From NCBI RefSeq assembly GCF_050624435.1, contig NC_134534.1, forward strand, positions 66,611,501 through 66,675,500: DNA of 64,000 bases, written 5' to 3'. Positions 1-12,253 of the stretch are shown here, one piece after another. Origin of the DNA: Tenrec ecaudatus. Taxonomy: Eukaryota > Chordata > Mammalia > Afrosoricida > Tenrecidae. The notes under the pieces are model-generated. The model was not told the DNA's origin. It was given only the letters and a program-made list of their open reading frames with translations, and did not search any database. The number at the start of each line of letters is the position of its first letter. The stretch's first letter is position 1. Both the position numbers and the translations under genes were made by a program.

Positions 1-60
1 GTCCAATAGGGTTACTGGGAGTTAGAGTCAACTCAATGGCAGTGAGCTTGGACTTGGGGG
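1..60 (+). mobile_element. AfroSINE 3' tail
   Basis: Ends with the family's tail pattern (tagggttactgggagttagagtcaactcaatggcagtgag in diverged form). The head lies outside the window. Confidence 0.65.
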
Positions 61-814
61 TGGAATGTCATGGCAACATAGAGCAGATTCGTGATTGTCA
101 GGGAGAAGGTCAAACAGCTTAGTAGTTACCAGGTTTCCTATTGCCATAATGGAAATGTTTGGAACTAGATAGAGATGATGACTGCACAAGCTTGCGATGA
201 TACTAAATGCCACTGATCGAAGCATTTCATGTTGGCTGATTTTGTTATGTGAACTTTACTTCAATAATGAGAAATAGAAAAAACAATATGTTTGGGATAG
301 TAGTAAAGTGATCTTTAAGACAAAGAAGGCAGTTATATGTACCCTGGCTCTCAATGTGTCCCAAGTTACATATTGATTGGTCATTTCCCAGGAGTCTGTC
401 CTCAGACACGCCAATGTGGAAGATAAATGATTCATCACACAGTAACCATAATTTAGACACATTTTCTACTTCATGCGAGTGACTTGGATTTGTTTCATTT
501 TCTCTAACCTCAACACAGGAAATTTATATTAGGAAGGATTTTCTTACAGGTGGGCGATTTGTCTGGAAATGTTTATTGAGAACAGTTGGGATAAACCACA
601 CTGCCAAGGCTTGGTGTTTACAAATGAAAATACTTGAGTAGAGCAATGGGGGAAGTAGGTGAGGTGATTTGTAGAACTGACAGCTCAAGACATGGTGGCA
701 TCACTTGCCCTAACGTTCTTAAATGTCAATTAGAGAGTGCACACGCCCCACACAAGACACCCACCCCCACCCCAGCTCAATTCAATCAGACTTCTTCAGG
801 TGAAAATAGCAAAG
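61..814. other. Flank without recognised feature
   Basis: Ordinary AT-rich intergenic sequence. No exon, RNA gene or repeat family could be recognised. Confidence 0.4.
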
Positions 815-1003
815 GTCTTTGAGTAAGTCATTCCACTACTCTGAGTTCTTAGTTTTCCTTCTCTGAACACCAGGGACAATCAAGGATCTGACTCAGAGTT
901 GCCGTTGAGAATTGAAAGGGATGATAAATGTAAAGCACTTAAAGGAGATTAATAAATATGAAATGTGACACATGATTATTCAATAAATGCTAGATATCAA
1001 CAT
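815..1003 (+). repeat. MIR SINE fragment
   Basis: Shows the typical MIR 3' half: cctcagtttcc-like start, gatgataaatgtaaagcactta and a tail ending tcaataaatgctag. Old and diverged. Confidence 0.6.
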
Positions 1004-1374
1004 AGTGAAGAGTGTTCCGTCATTACTGTAACTTGGTCACTGTGGAACAAAGGGTTCTGAGGAAGTAGAGGCATTATTTTCCCTTTCTTTACAGCAATTC
1101 CATTTAAAAATTACTCTGGGATCATTTCCCCAAAGGTTTAGCTTCTTCTCGAAACCACAAGGCAGCACCTTTGACTTTAGCAGAGCCCAAGCCTTAATGT
1201 TTCTCTACCTGAGAGTTTAATAAATGCTCGGCCTAATGCTTTTCCTCTTACTGAAAGATGGCCATCCGCATGATAAATAGGCATTTTGGAATACTGCTCG
1301 TAACATCCAGATGAATACGCTTTAGGGCACTTGATTACTTGAGAAGTGTTTTCTCAGACTTGGTCTAATATGTT

Positions 1375-1515
1375 TCCTCCATCACCCTATGAAGCTGGTT
1401 TTACTCTTTCCATTTATGGCTAATGGATTCAAAATTCAAAGAAATTAAGTGACCAGACTAGGTTTCTAGAACTGCCTGGTGGCAGGGTTGAAACGTAGAT
1501 TCTCTGACTTTATAT
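1375..1515 (+). repeat. MIR SINE core fragment
   Basis: The core-like run (ccctatgaagctggttttac, aagaaattaagtgaccag, tggcagggttgaaa) follows the MIR order of motifs, heavily mutated. Confidence 0.5.
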
Positions 1516-2874
1516 GACGCTTTCTACTATAGGCCAGAGTTAGTGGACCTAAGGTGGGGCCCTCTGTCTGCAGCTTTGCTGGTTTCCTACTGAAGAGGTA
1601 GATTGCTTTTTAGAGCATCCTCTGTAGGTCCACATCAAAACCCCAAACCAAACTCATGCCATCAAGGTGATTCTGACACGTGTGACTCGTGTGTTTCACA
1701 GAAGAACTCGGGTCTACTTCTCAACAGGCTTTTCCATCTGTGATCCTTTGGAAGTAGACCATTCCGCTTTCCTTCTGAGGCATCTTGGAATCCTGTAGAG
1801 ATTCAGGATTTGTTTTAATTTGTAATATTGCAATATTATATTTCTTTTCTACTTGGTGGGGCTATAGAAAAATGAAACCCAAGATTAACAAACATGAAAG
1901 ATCCATTTAAAAATATTTTGTTTCTTTTTTCTGTCCACCATTTTATTAGTTTAATATAAATGTAGTTCATTCCCTAAGGTTTTGAGATGAATAAGGCACA
2001 CCATTCCAATGTTTTAGGTGATTAATAATGATATATCCAAATATATTTCATTTTACTATTTAAAAAAAAAACCCAAACTCTCAGCGACCTACAAGACAGC
2101 ATAGAGCTGCCCCTCTTGCTTTCTGAGACATGACTACTTTATGGCTATGGAAAGCCTCATCGTTCTCTTTCGGAGACACTGGTGTTTCCGAACTGCTGCT
2201 TTTGTGATTCGCAGCCTAACTTAACCACTAAGTAACCAGGTTTCATAGTAGGTCATTGAAATTCTGTTATTCCAGATTTGAAGTGCTATATTTCAATTTT
2301 GAGAAGGCATTTTCTTAGTCTAAACATAGTATTTCACTCCAACTCCAGTTTGCATTATTCTTTTTTTAAAATTAGCTTTCTGTTTTCTTTCAGATATTTT
2401 ATAGCTCCAGCAAATATATATAGTATTTATACATATAAATATATGTTACTATTAAATAGTAGCCAGAGCTTATTACTTTTGAAAAAATCCTTACTGACTT
2501 AACACATTTTGAATTTTTTTGTAGTAATATCCAGCCATCACTTTTGTTTATAGCATGGTTCTCTGAATTGTTTTAACAATAACACTCATGCATATAACTA
2601 TCACCAAATTTCCCAATGAGCTCAGGTGAAATGAAAATCTTACATATGGAGAAATAGTAGAGTTGGAGTTTCACAGTATTTTTATGTTTAGAATATCTTT
2701 CTATTCAGAGAAGACTCAGATTCATTTTAATCTTTGCCCCAAATCATTATGACAAACATCAAACCCCTTCTCATGTATAACTGAGTCATTTAATTTCCAG
2801 GGAAGTTATACAATCATGTATCATAACAAATTCTGGGCATGTCTGTGATGTCTAATTATGCCCGATGTGATGGA
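1516..2874. other. AT-rich flank, nothing recognised
   Basis: Low-complexity AT-rich sequence with short A runs (2063-2072). No supported gene or named repeat. Confidence 0.4.
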
Positions 2875-3170
2875 AATTATGACTTCATCAACAAACAAAT
2901 CTATCTTGGAAGAAGTACAGCCAGAATGCTCCTTGGAATCAAAATTGGCAAGACTGTCTTACTCCCAGTACATTGGACATGTTATCAGGAGACCAGACTC
3001 TACTAAATGGTATCATGCTTAGTAAAGTAGAGAGTCAGCAGAAATAGAGAAAGACTAAACAAGATGGACCGGCACAGTGGCTGTAACAGTGAGCTAAAAC
3101 ATAATGACAATTTTATTTTTGTCTGTTATATGGTCACTATGAGCCAAAGCAGACTAGAGGGCAATGAATA
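2875..3170 (+). mobile_element. RTE-class LINE, 3' end fragment
   Basis: Matches the end of the RTE reverse-transcriptase ORF and 3' region as seen in afrotherian genomes: aaatctatcttggaagaagt, ccagaatgctccttggaa, ttggacatgttatcaggag and cacagtggctgtaacagtg. It carries stops and indels. Confidence 0.7.
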
Positions 3171-3389
3171 CCAACAATCAGTAAAGAAACAAATGAAGTG
3201 CATTGTTGCTGAGTTAAATTACAATGCAGCGCGCTCCTATGGGAAAGAATAGAACAGCCTATAGGGTTTCCAATGTTGCAAATTGAGGCAATGGCATGAT
3301 TCCCTCCTCTGGCCACACAGGGAGAAAGGAGAATCTAAGATCACACAAGGCAGAGGTCAGACATGCCTCCGCCCTCCATGCTTCGTTCT

Positions 3390-3960
3390 GCCTAATGTGA
3401 TACCAATCATTCCTCCCAGAGCACTCTGTTTCTCTGCTGGGTTCATCAATCCATTACAATGGCCGCACGCAGACCATACTCCTGATCATGGGTGTCTATT
3501 TGGGAATTTAGCAGGTTATCACAAGCCAGGATCAGAAAACATTCAGGATCCAGTCCTTGGTCCACAACAACACCTCTTCTCTCTCTGGTCCTGAGTCTCT
3601 CGGTCACGTGGTTCTGCAGCCTCTGTTTCTAAGGGCCAGGAAGCTCGCCTGGGGCTCTGCCTCACAGGCTCATAGTCTATAGTGTCAGTATTGTGCCGTC
3701 TGCCGCCTCTGTCGCTTCAGACGGCGGTCTCACACGTGGTCTTCTGTGGGTTGTTCTTTCTGGATGGTCCCAGGTTTCTGCTTCCACTCTTAGCTTATGA
3801 GATGGCTCCGGTACACTTAGTGGAATGACAAAACTCACCAATCCCTCTATCAGTGTTTCCCACACTACCTTACATAGTCTGACCCAATTATTTGGTGGGA
3901 GTTGAAGAGAAATGTATGGAAGGGCCATATTAACCAATTTCACTTCACATAGATGCTTCT
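3390..3960 (-). mobile_element. LTR-like repeat, copy related to 11100..11580
   Basis: The right part (aaactcaccaatccctctatcagtg, then catagtctgacccaattatttggtggga) parallels 11500..11575 in order of motifs. Reverse-strand reading gives a pyrimidine-poor, LTR-like layout. The family is not identified and the ends are not defined. Confidence 0.3.
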
Positions 3961-4354
3961 AAGTGATTGCCACATCTTTCTCCTGCATAGTGTGCCGGAG
4001 AATAACCAGCCTTTTAATTAGGAGCAAAGGCATAACCACGGTGTCGCCACGAAGGATGCTTTATTAATGAACAGTCCACACAGCGGGAGATAGATGAGGT
4101 CTTCTGACCCTGTGAAGATTTAGAGTCTGGAAATTCAGAGAGACTGCTTTACTCTGGGCTATCGAGTAGGTATTGATCAGAGTTGACTTAAAGGCAGTTT
4201 TGTTTTGTTTTAATCAACTATCAAGCTTAGTTTGATAAACTAAGCAAGTTCATAATGAGATTCTAGTTTTTACCTTAAAATAATACATTGGGTCAGCATT
4301 TGCTCCATTTTTGCTGGAGATTTTACAAAGTTGATTTTTCCTCACCACGGTGAT

Positions 4355-4530
4355 CAAGGGACCCTGGTGGCGATGTTGGTTAAGTGTTGGCCTAACTGCA
4401 AGGTTGTTGGTTCAAACCCATGAATGCTCCAAGGGAGAATGAGGGGACTGACTACCTGCTCCTGTAAAGACTTAAAGCCTCAGGACTAGGATCTTTATGA
4501 GTTGGAATCATGGCAGTGGGCACAGTTTGG
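4355..4530 (+). mobile_element. AfroSINE
   Basis: Nearly complete copy: head gaccctggtggcgatg..ttaagtg, B-box-like ggttcaaaccc, and tail tttatgagttggaatcatggcagtgg. Confidence 0.7.
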
Positions 4531-4608
4531 GGTTGGGTCTCCTAATGTTCTGCATGACAGTCTCTTCTCCCTCTTTTCTGAACACACTGTTTTTCTCTTC
4601 CCTGCTGA

Positions 4609-4757
4609 AGGAGCCCTGGTGGAGCAGTGGTTAAGAGTTGGGCTGCTACTTGAAAGGTCACCAATCAGAAGCCACGGGAGCAGATGGGACTTTCTGCTCA
4701 AAGAACTGCAGGCTCAGAAATTCACCGGGCAGTTCTGTAGGGTCACTGTGAGTCAGC
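4609..4757 (+). mobile_element. AfroSINE whose tail leads into a minisatellite
   Basis: Head gagccctggtggagcagtgg is well kept, followed by gctgctacttgaaaggtcacc and the tail cagttctgtagggtcactgtg. The tail sequence is then repeated about 25 times downstream. Confidence 0.8.
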
Positions 4758-5695
4758 ATCCCCTGGGGAAGTTCTGTAGGGTCACTGTGAGTCAGCATCC
4801 CTCAGGGCAGTTCTGTAGGGTCACTGTGAGTCAGCATCCCCTGAGGCAGTTCTGTAGGGTCACTGTGAGTCAGCATCCCCTGGGGCAGTTCTGTAGGGTC
4901 ACTGTGAGTCAGCATCCCCTGGGGCAGTTCTGTAGGGTCACTGTGAGTCAGCATCCCCTGGGGCAGTTCTGTAGGGTCACTGTGAGTCAGCATTCCCTGG
5001 GGCAGTTCTGTAGGGTCACTGTGAGTCAGCATTCCCTGGGGCAGTTCTGTAGGTTCACTGTGAGTCAGCATCCCCTGGGGCAGTTCTGTAGGGTCACTGT
5101 GAGTCAGCATCCCTGGGGCAGTTCTGTAGGGTCACTGTGAGTCAGCATCCCCTGGGGCAGTTCTGTAGGGTCACTGTGAGTCAGCATTCCCTGGGGCAGT
5201 TCTGTAGGTTCACTGTGAGTCAGCATCCCCTGGGGCAGTTCTGTAGGTTCACTGTGAGTCAGCATCCCTGGGGCAGTTCTGTAGGGTCACTGTGAGTCAG
5301 CATCCCCTGGGGCAGTTCTGTAGGGTCACTGTGAGTCAGCATTCCCTGGGGCAGTTCTGTAGGTTCACTGTGAGTCAGCATCCCCTGGGGCAGTTCTGTA
5401 GGGTCACTGTGAGTCAGCATCCCCTGGGGCAGTTCTGTAGGGTCACTGTGAGTCAGCATCCCCTGGGGCAGTTCTGTAGGGTAGCTGTGAGTCAGCATCC
5501 CTGGGGCAGTTCTGTAGGGTCACTGTGAGTCAGCATCCCCTGGGGAAGTTCTGTAGGGTCGCTGTGAGTTAGCATCCCTGGGGCAGTTCTGTAGGGTCAC
5601 TGTGAGTCAGCATCCCCTGGGGCAGTTCTGTAGGGTCACTGTGAGTCAGCATCCCTGGGGCAGTTCTGTAGGGTCACTGTGAGTCAGCATCCCCT
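4714..5695 (+). repeat. Minisatellite, 39-bp unit, about 25 copies
   Basis: Head-to-tail units of 37-39 bp (most 39), each containing ggcagttctgtagggtcact and gtgagtcagcatcccctgg. Variants are single substitutions (cccc to ttcc, gggtc to ggttc, cactg to gctg) and 1-bp losses in the C run that shift the phase. The unit is the 3' tail of the AfroSINE at 4609. Because 39 is a multiple of 3, long open frames occur on both strands, but they are a by-product of the repeat. Confidence 0.95.
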
Positions 5696-5869
5696 CGAGA
5701 GCGATGAGTTTGGCTGGTCTGCTCTCTCCAGAATATCCGAACCATTTAAGTCATTCTGAACTCTTCTTTCAGTAGCCTCTCCCCTCACACTTCTGTAGTA
5801 AATATGTCCTAGAAGCTCAAAACTACCTCCTTCCTCATTATTTCCACCATTGTGACTTTATTCTTTTCC

Positions 5870-6880
5870 ACCAGATGACTACAATATCCTCTGTATTGAC
5901 TTAGCATATGATCAATGACATGGTACTGAAGGAAAATGTTCAAGCCTCACTGAAGAAGGCATTAGTGAAAAAGAAGGTCCTGGGAACTGGCAGGTTACCA
6001 ACTGAAATAGCTCAACAAACCAGCTAGAAGCAGTGGCTAGTCTATGCTCAGAAATTTGGAAGTGAACTATTGGGGCAACCAGCTGCAAGAGATCAGTCTC
6101 TTGCGCCCATTCTAATGAAGGTGACTTAACAGAATGAGAATATTATTTAACAATATCTTTAATCTCACCTGTAAGTAAAATTAACTGGAAGAATATTCAA
6201 AATCAGTTGCAGGAGTACATACAAAAGTTGCTGCTAGATGTTCAAGCTGGATTTAGACAAGGATGTGGAATTGGGGATATTTTTGCTGATGTCAGATGAC
6301 TGAAAGTAGAGAATCTAGAAAGATGTTTACTTATGTTGCTGTACAAAGGCATTTAACTGTGTGCATCAGTGGTTTTTTTCACTACAGCTCTTCGGTCTAT
6401 ACACTTAGAAAATAATCCAAGAATCTGGATAATATGAAGAGAATTTAGCATTGGGATTGGAGAAAAACTTATTAACAACCTGCAATGTGCCAATGACACA
6501 ATCTTACTTGCTGAAAGTGAGGAGGACTTGAAACATTTGTTTATGAAATTCTAAGACTACAGTCTTCAGTATAGATGAAAGTTCAATGTAAAGAAAATTA
6601 AAGTTCTCATAATTAGGCAATGGACAAGTATTCAATTGTATCCTGATTACATTTTAATTGGATCTCCAATCAATGCTCATGGAAGTATCAGTCAAGAACT
6701 CCAATGATGTATTGCATTGGGCGAATCTGATCCATAAGGTCTTATCAAGTATTAAAGAGCAAAGATGATATTTTGAGGACTAAAGTTTGCCTGACCTAAT
6801 CTGTTGTACTTTCAATGGCCTCATATGGATGTGAAAGTTGACTAACAATTAAGGAGTATGGTACAATATTTGATGCATTT
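5870..6880 (+). mobile_element. RTE-class LINE, reverse-transcriptase region, inactive
   Basis: About 1 kb that follows the order of an RTE/BovB-like ORF: aagcctcactgaagaaggca, actgaaatagctcaacaaac, gctggatttagacaaggatg, acaaaggcatttaactgtgtg, ttattaacaacctgcaatgtgcc-aatgacac (the YADD region), ttgctgaaagtgaggagga and ctcatatggatgtgaaagt. Many stops and indels, so it is a fossil. Confidence 0.8.
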
Positions 6881-7139
6881 GGATCAACTTACTTGCTTCA
6901 TTTCCTACCACACTCCTAATGTGATAAACAAACAAACAACGCACCACTCTATTATAGAGAACATGGGCAGCCCCATCGTACAAGGCCATGGACAGTGCAG
7001 CACAGAAGCACCCACAACCCTCATGCTCTCCTCTTGCGCTTCTTCTACGAGCACCCAGGATGCACGCAGGGGGCACCACTTCCCGTCCCTTGGTTGCAAT
7101 GCCCGCTCTCAGTTCCTGGTTTGTACATGTTATTGCTTC

Positions 7140-7310
7140 TGCTTAGAGAACCTGGGTGGTGCCAATCATATGCAGGGTTGGAAGGTTGATGGTTATAGTT
7201 ATTGGCAAGAAAGGCCAGAGATCAATTCTGAAAGACGATCCTATAGAGGACAATTCTGCACCGATGCCCATGGGAGGATATCCCTGGGTCAGCCTTGATG
7301 ACTATTCCTT
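7140..7310 (+). mobile_element. Degenerate AfroSINE-like fragment
   Basis: Faint match to head and tail (gcttagagaacctgggtggt, aggacaattctgcaccgatg, ccctgggtcagccttgatg). Low certainty. Confidence 0.35.
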
Positions 7311-7917
7311 TTGCCAACAACAGTCTGTCTTACAAGCCCCTTCTCCTCCTGCATTGTCTTTCCAATTGGTTAGCTGATCTTGTCAAAAAAGCCCAGCCTG
7401 GCTCAATCACTTACTTCAAAACCCTCTCCAGACTCGCTTTCACTCCCAGCTGTGGTCCCACTGAGGAGGGAACTATGGCAAGATAATGAGTTACTCTGCT
7501 CAGAGATTATTTTTCATCTCTGAATTATATCTCTCATGAAAATAGTGATATAGCAAGAGGCATTTGTCATAATTTTGTTTGTAATTTTGTCTTGGATAAT
7601 TCTGTTGGACCTCTCATTTGGTGGTGTTGAATAGATTATAGCAAGTAAATGACAAATCTGCCATCATTTATTTCCTTCCCTTCTTCACCTAGGTCTTATT
7701 CAGTAGAATGGTAATTGGTTTTCTAGAAATGTTAGATCATTCGCTTAGGGTTGCCATGACTACTTTAATATGTAATATTGCATTATCAAAGATTCATGTT
7801 ATGTCAAACAAATTTGCAGGCAAACATTAAATTGGATGATTGTTTTTGAGTAGCCTGTAATCAAATTTTAAAGCACAAATTCTACAAACCAGGAGCTCAT
7901 CCACCAGTCATCTTTTG

Positions 7918-8280
7918 TGGCCGTGGTAGCTAGGTGCCACTGAGGCTGCTCCAACGCATATGGACCCACCAGAATGAAATACTGCCCTGTCCTGTGCCCT
8001 CCTCACGGGCTCCTTATTCTGGAAGAACACTGTCACAGCCACTTTGCCCATCTGTTTCACTGGTGACCCTCCACTTTACCAAGTGTGAAGCCCTTTAATG
8101 GAGTACCTACTGACACCATGTCGAAAGGACATGAAACCAAGTCTCATTCTCCTTAATTCTAAAGAGTCTCCTGGCTGTAATTCCTTTGAGACAGATTTGT
8201 GTGTTCTTCTGGCAGTCCATGCTAATCTCAGTATTCTTCATCAACACCACAATTCAAATGTAACCACTCTTTTTGGCCTT
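7918..8280 (-). mobile_element. RTE-class LINE 3' end, reverse orientation
   Basis: Reverse complement of the RTE 3' end: gtagctaggtgccactgag, aatgaaatactgccctgtcc, agcc-actttgcccatctg, tcctggctgtaattcc, gacagatttgtgtgttcttc and tggcagtccatgctaat. Confidence 0.7.
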
Positions 8281-9184
8281 CTCTATTCACTGTCCACATC
8301 ACTTATATAAGTAGTGATACGTGGTAGTCTAATAAAAAAGACATAATATTGACTCTTAGAATGCACCACCCCTTTTATAATCACACAGGACTATAAACGT
8401 GGGTGTAACTTAGTCCCTGTGAGAAAGGAAAAGTTCTCTACTGGGTTATTGAAACCTGTGTAATATCAGAGTCAGGATGTACATGAGTACAGGTAACAAT
8501 ATTTATTCGGTATCTTATAACTTGCCTGTCTTTTAAAGAATAATGTCCAGGTTTCAGATGTTAGATGAGTCGAATTTTTTGTTATTTAAAATATGTGTGT
8601 GTGTATAATACCAGCTATATAAGTTACATGTCACTTTGGGTTTCAACTCTCAAAATGTAGTTTCTAATTTTGTACTTCATAGGATTTCTTCTATCTGACA
8701 TAGTCCTCACCATAAACTGGCTGAAGATTCATTTAAAACTTCATCATACAGTTAGTTCTATTCAAAATGTTTGAGTTATCATTCTTTAAAATTTACTGAG
8801 AGACATGGCTTGGGTACTTAAAAGTATTCTGGTTTTCTTTTCAGAGACTAGAATAGTTGATTATATTGAAACTAACAAACAGAAGTATCTCTAAATACCA
8901 GAGACAGGCCTTTAACCTCAGATATTATTCTGTTAGTTATGCAAGATACATTCAACGAAATGTATACACAGAGCTTCACAAAGTTAGTGAGGCAATGACC
9001 TTGAAAAAGGTAATGGAATTTCCTACAAACTTTGTGAAGCCCCTCCATACACTTAATAATTAAAAAGGCATCTGTGAAATGTCTCTGAAACTTTTATAAT
9101 CTAATACAATTATTAAGGTATGTAACAGAGATGCTCAAAAAGAAAAGAACTCCCCTTTATATTCTCGCTATTGTGCTTTAAAAC
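8281..9184. other. Flank without recognised gene
   Basis: AT-rich. Includes a 28-bp block (8713..8740) repeated exactly at 10089..10116, and a segment near 9013..9045 resembling 44925..44955. No supported exon. Confidence 0.4.
8713..8740 (+). repeat. 28-bp exact direct repeat, copy 1
   Basis: Identical to 10089..10116. Further matches follow each copy (gttag, then tctggttttct), as if copy 2 were an internally shortened duplicate. Confidence 0.8.
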
Positions 9185-9345
9185 GGTGGGTCCGAGTTCG
9201 AAGCCCCCAGCTTCTCTGAGGGAGAAGATGAAGCTTTCTATTTTGATAACGAATTAAGGCCTCCAAACCCAAACGGGAAGTTCTACTCTGTGCTGTAGGG
9301 TCTGTGTCAGTCAGAATGGACTTGATGGCAGTGAGTTTACTTATT
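9185..9345 (+). mobile_element. AfroSINE, head-less
   Basis: Middle and tail kept (ctctgagggagaagatgaag, gttctactctgtgctgtagg, ttgatggcagtgagttt). Confidence 0.7.
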
Positions 9346-10088
9346 TATTTATATATTCATTTTTGTTTTGTTAGAGCAAGTAAAGATGCACCACCTGTAA
9401 TTCCTAAAATCAATGAGTGAGCTCAACATTAATTTCATAGTAATATGGGTACTGAGAAATCAGGTGTATCTCTCATTCACTGTCAGATACAATTGAATCA
9501 CATTTAAAGGTTTGCTTATGGTTTCAGGTTAGCATTAAAATATTTAAAAATAAAACATTCAAAACATAAAGTTGAATTGCAGCAGCTGATTCACTCAAAC
9601 AATAATGTATCTGCTAGTTTATAATAGGCTATAAATAAGGTAAACACCTCTTGGATTTTATTGTAAAATTTAAATTACTGTTTGCCAATACACAATTCAT
9701 TCTTAGCAAGGCTTTCCTTGTCTGAAGGCTAATTTAATTAGTTTTTTTGCTATCTCACATTTTAAATAATCTTATCAAATTCCCTTTCTTAGTAATTGCT
9801 CTAGTAATCATTTTAGTATGTGGTTGCCAAGGGACCAGGGACTTGTACTGGTATGGATTGTCTGTGTGTATGTAAGTTATTCTGGGAAACCAACAGGACA
9901 AGATCTTCTTCATGTTTCTTTATAGTAAAGTGCTCTGCATCTCCCCAATTCTCTGGTGGAAAAGGGCCACTATTCTGGGCTTACCACGATTTTTGGTGTG
10001 TGCTTATGTTATGTGTGTAATTAATCTTACATTTTAGCCATACTAAGTAGAGGCATCGATCTAAGATTAAATTTTAATGAAACCCTTT

Positions 10089-10116
10089 TAAACTGGCTGA
10101 AGATTCATTTAAAACT
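10089..10116 (+). repeat. 28-bp exact direct repeat, copy 2
   Basis: Identical to 8713..8740, 1.38 kb upstream. Confidence 0.8.
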
Positions 10117-10189
10117 AATAGGGAGTTAGATCTCAAAGAATCCTGGTTTTCTGCCCTCCCCCTCCCAACCAAGTCTTTTTAGAAAAGAA

Positions 10190-11099
10190 CTCACCTCAAG
10201 ATAATTATGTGGTTTATTGTAAAAAAATAATAACAGAAACCTTTTTCTATGTAAATTGGAATAAAAACAAGAATAGGAATATTTTAAATTACATAGTAAC
10301 TAAGAAAGAGATTATTTATGATGGCTGCCTATTTAGCGGAAATCTCACAAAATGGGAAGAAATCTTTTAACAATAAATAAATAAAAACAGGTGGTAAAAC
10401 AAAAGTAATAATAATAATTCTACCAACAGAATAGAAATATGACATAATCCCTGATATAGTAGTAGATAGTATCATCTCTATAGAGAGATAAAAGGAATAC
10501 TGAGATGGGAAGAATGGTCGGGAAGCTCCAGACACGGGATCGATAACCACAACTGTACAGAGGGATTCCTGGAGGTCTCATCACCACCATTCCTAACGGA
10601 GAAGTCACAATCAGAGCTGAGCCAGTGAACACCTCTGCCCTCTCGGATTTGGGCTAAGCATCAGGCCGCAGTACAGTTTGCCTGTTTGCTAAAGTATAAT
10701 GGGTTCCAGAAAGAGGGAGAGGGATGCTGTGTCTAGAAAAGAAGATGAAGCACATTCTTCCCAGTGGCACCTTGGGCCCCTCCCACATAAACACAACAGA
10801 ACCAATTTAATGTACAGAAGAGTGTAAGATGATGGGTGGCATCAGACCACCTCTAATTAGGAGGTGGGAGAATCACTGTTAGCATCACCCCAAAGCTAAT
10901 TCCTGTGAGATGGAGGTCAGGTAGAAGACCTCTTCTCTCTTGTCTTTTTGCCATTTCTCATATCAGCTCTGCCTTCTATAACATTTACTATGCCTCTTTC
11001 AGGTTTCCTACTTTATTGCAATGGTCATATTCATAGATCATATTCACGTGTATGAGATTTTTAAAGAAATACCAAGTTACCACTCAGACTTCCTTTCTC
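10190..11099. other. Flank, family not identified
   Basis: Mixed-composition sequence with CpGs near 10500..10680. It could be a decayed LTR or unique sequence. No gene is supported. Confidence 0.3.
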
Positions 11100-11580
11100 A
11101 GCCTCCGCTCCATTTGAGCCTGGCCCCTACCCTGTTCGGGTAAGTTTTACAAAGCTTTTAACTCGGTTAAGAAACCCCTTTGCTCAAAGACCTCTCATTC
11201 AGGGGGGTGGCATACCCACTGTAGCCGCTCTCCTTCGTGGAGTGTTAAGCTCACCCCGGCTGTTCAGTGCCCCTCTCCTTGGTTTATTGCTACCATTTCT
11301 CTGTGCTGGATTCTGTTGTGCTTGCATGGCTCCTTGACCTCTCCAATGTTCCAGTCCTCCCCGTCTATTGAGACGAGTGGTCTCAACACAGAGGGATGGG
11401 CCCACGTGTCATGCTCCACTCCTGCCTCTTCTTGATGGCAGTGAGGTTCCCTGTACTAATCCTTGGGATTGATCTTTTTAAGCCTAATAGGATTGTGAAA
11501 CTGACCAATCCCTTGTTTGGCAGTCCCTGCACTTCATTTGCATAGTCCTACCTGCAAAAGGATTCCAGACACCTTATTTG
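11100..11580 (-). mobile_element. LTR-like repeat, copy related to 3390..3960
   Basis: Contains gaaactgaccaatcccttgt, tggcagtccctgcac and catttgcatagtcctacc, matching the order seen at 3820..3900. Read on the - strand it carries gcaataaacc near 11285, a possible poly(A) signal. Family unknown. Confidence 0.35.
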
Positions 11581-12253
11581 CATTAATAGTAATATTTGCA
11601 AAATGTGATTCAAAAAAACAACATTGAACTTTAGGAGTATGTAGAGATTTCCTTTCCACACAAACAGAAAGCTTAAAGAAAGAGTGGGAAAGAGTGTTCC
11701 AAAATACTTTTTGGATCTCTTGCAAGGACTCAAAGTAGCTAGCAAATGCGGAAGCGTTTTCTCTTGAAAACCTGTTAGAGCTTTAGGTAGGAAGTGGGAG
11801 TCCTCTGATTGGGAGTGTTTTAATATTCACCTCTCTTTACTGTCCTCCTAATAGATCAGCAAAAATGGTTCCTATAATAAGGTAGGGCTGGCCATCAACA
11901 CCAGGAGCTTTGCTGCCAGAGAGAACCTATCTCTGTGGGGTCATGAGAGAACAAAGGGCGGAATAAAGGCCCCAACAATTATAAGTGGATATTATAACAC
12001 TCCTCTCAGAGGTAGACTAGGCAGAGCATCAGTAAGAATATAAAATACTTGGACACGATTAACCAAGTTAGCCCACCAGTTTTAGAAACTCCACCAAAAG
12101 AAGCAGAACACATACTATTTTCTAGTGCATATGGAGCAATATCAAGGACAGGCCATATGTCAGTCCATAACACAAGTTTCAGTAAGCTCACATTTAAATT
12201 TCACCAATTGAAATCATATTAAGTATATTCTCTAACCACAATTGGTGTAAATT
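11581..12253. other. Flank without recognised feature
   Basis: No exon, RNA or repeat family recognised. Confidence 0.35.

Noticed and set aside
4609-4680. tRNA gene suggested by the tRNA-like head of AfroSINE copies
   Set aside because: The heads are SINE heads with no cloverleaf or acceptor stem, and they continue into the SINE body.
4502-5140. Long open frame on + with 13-residue repeats, as if a repetitive protein
   Set aside because: The frame is open only because the minisatellite unit is 39 bp. The other strand is open as well, units of 37-38 bp break the frame, and the body is an AfroSINE.
4714-5695. Regular repeat-spacer look reminiscent of a CRISPR array
   Set aside because: There are no unique spacers; units abut directly and vary only by point changes. 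The host is a mammal.
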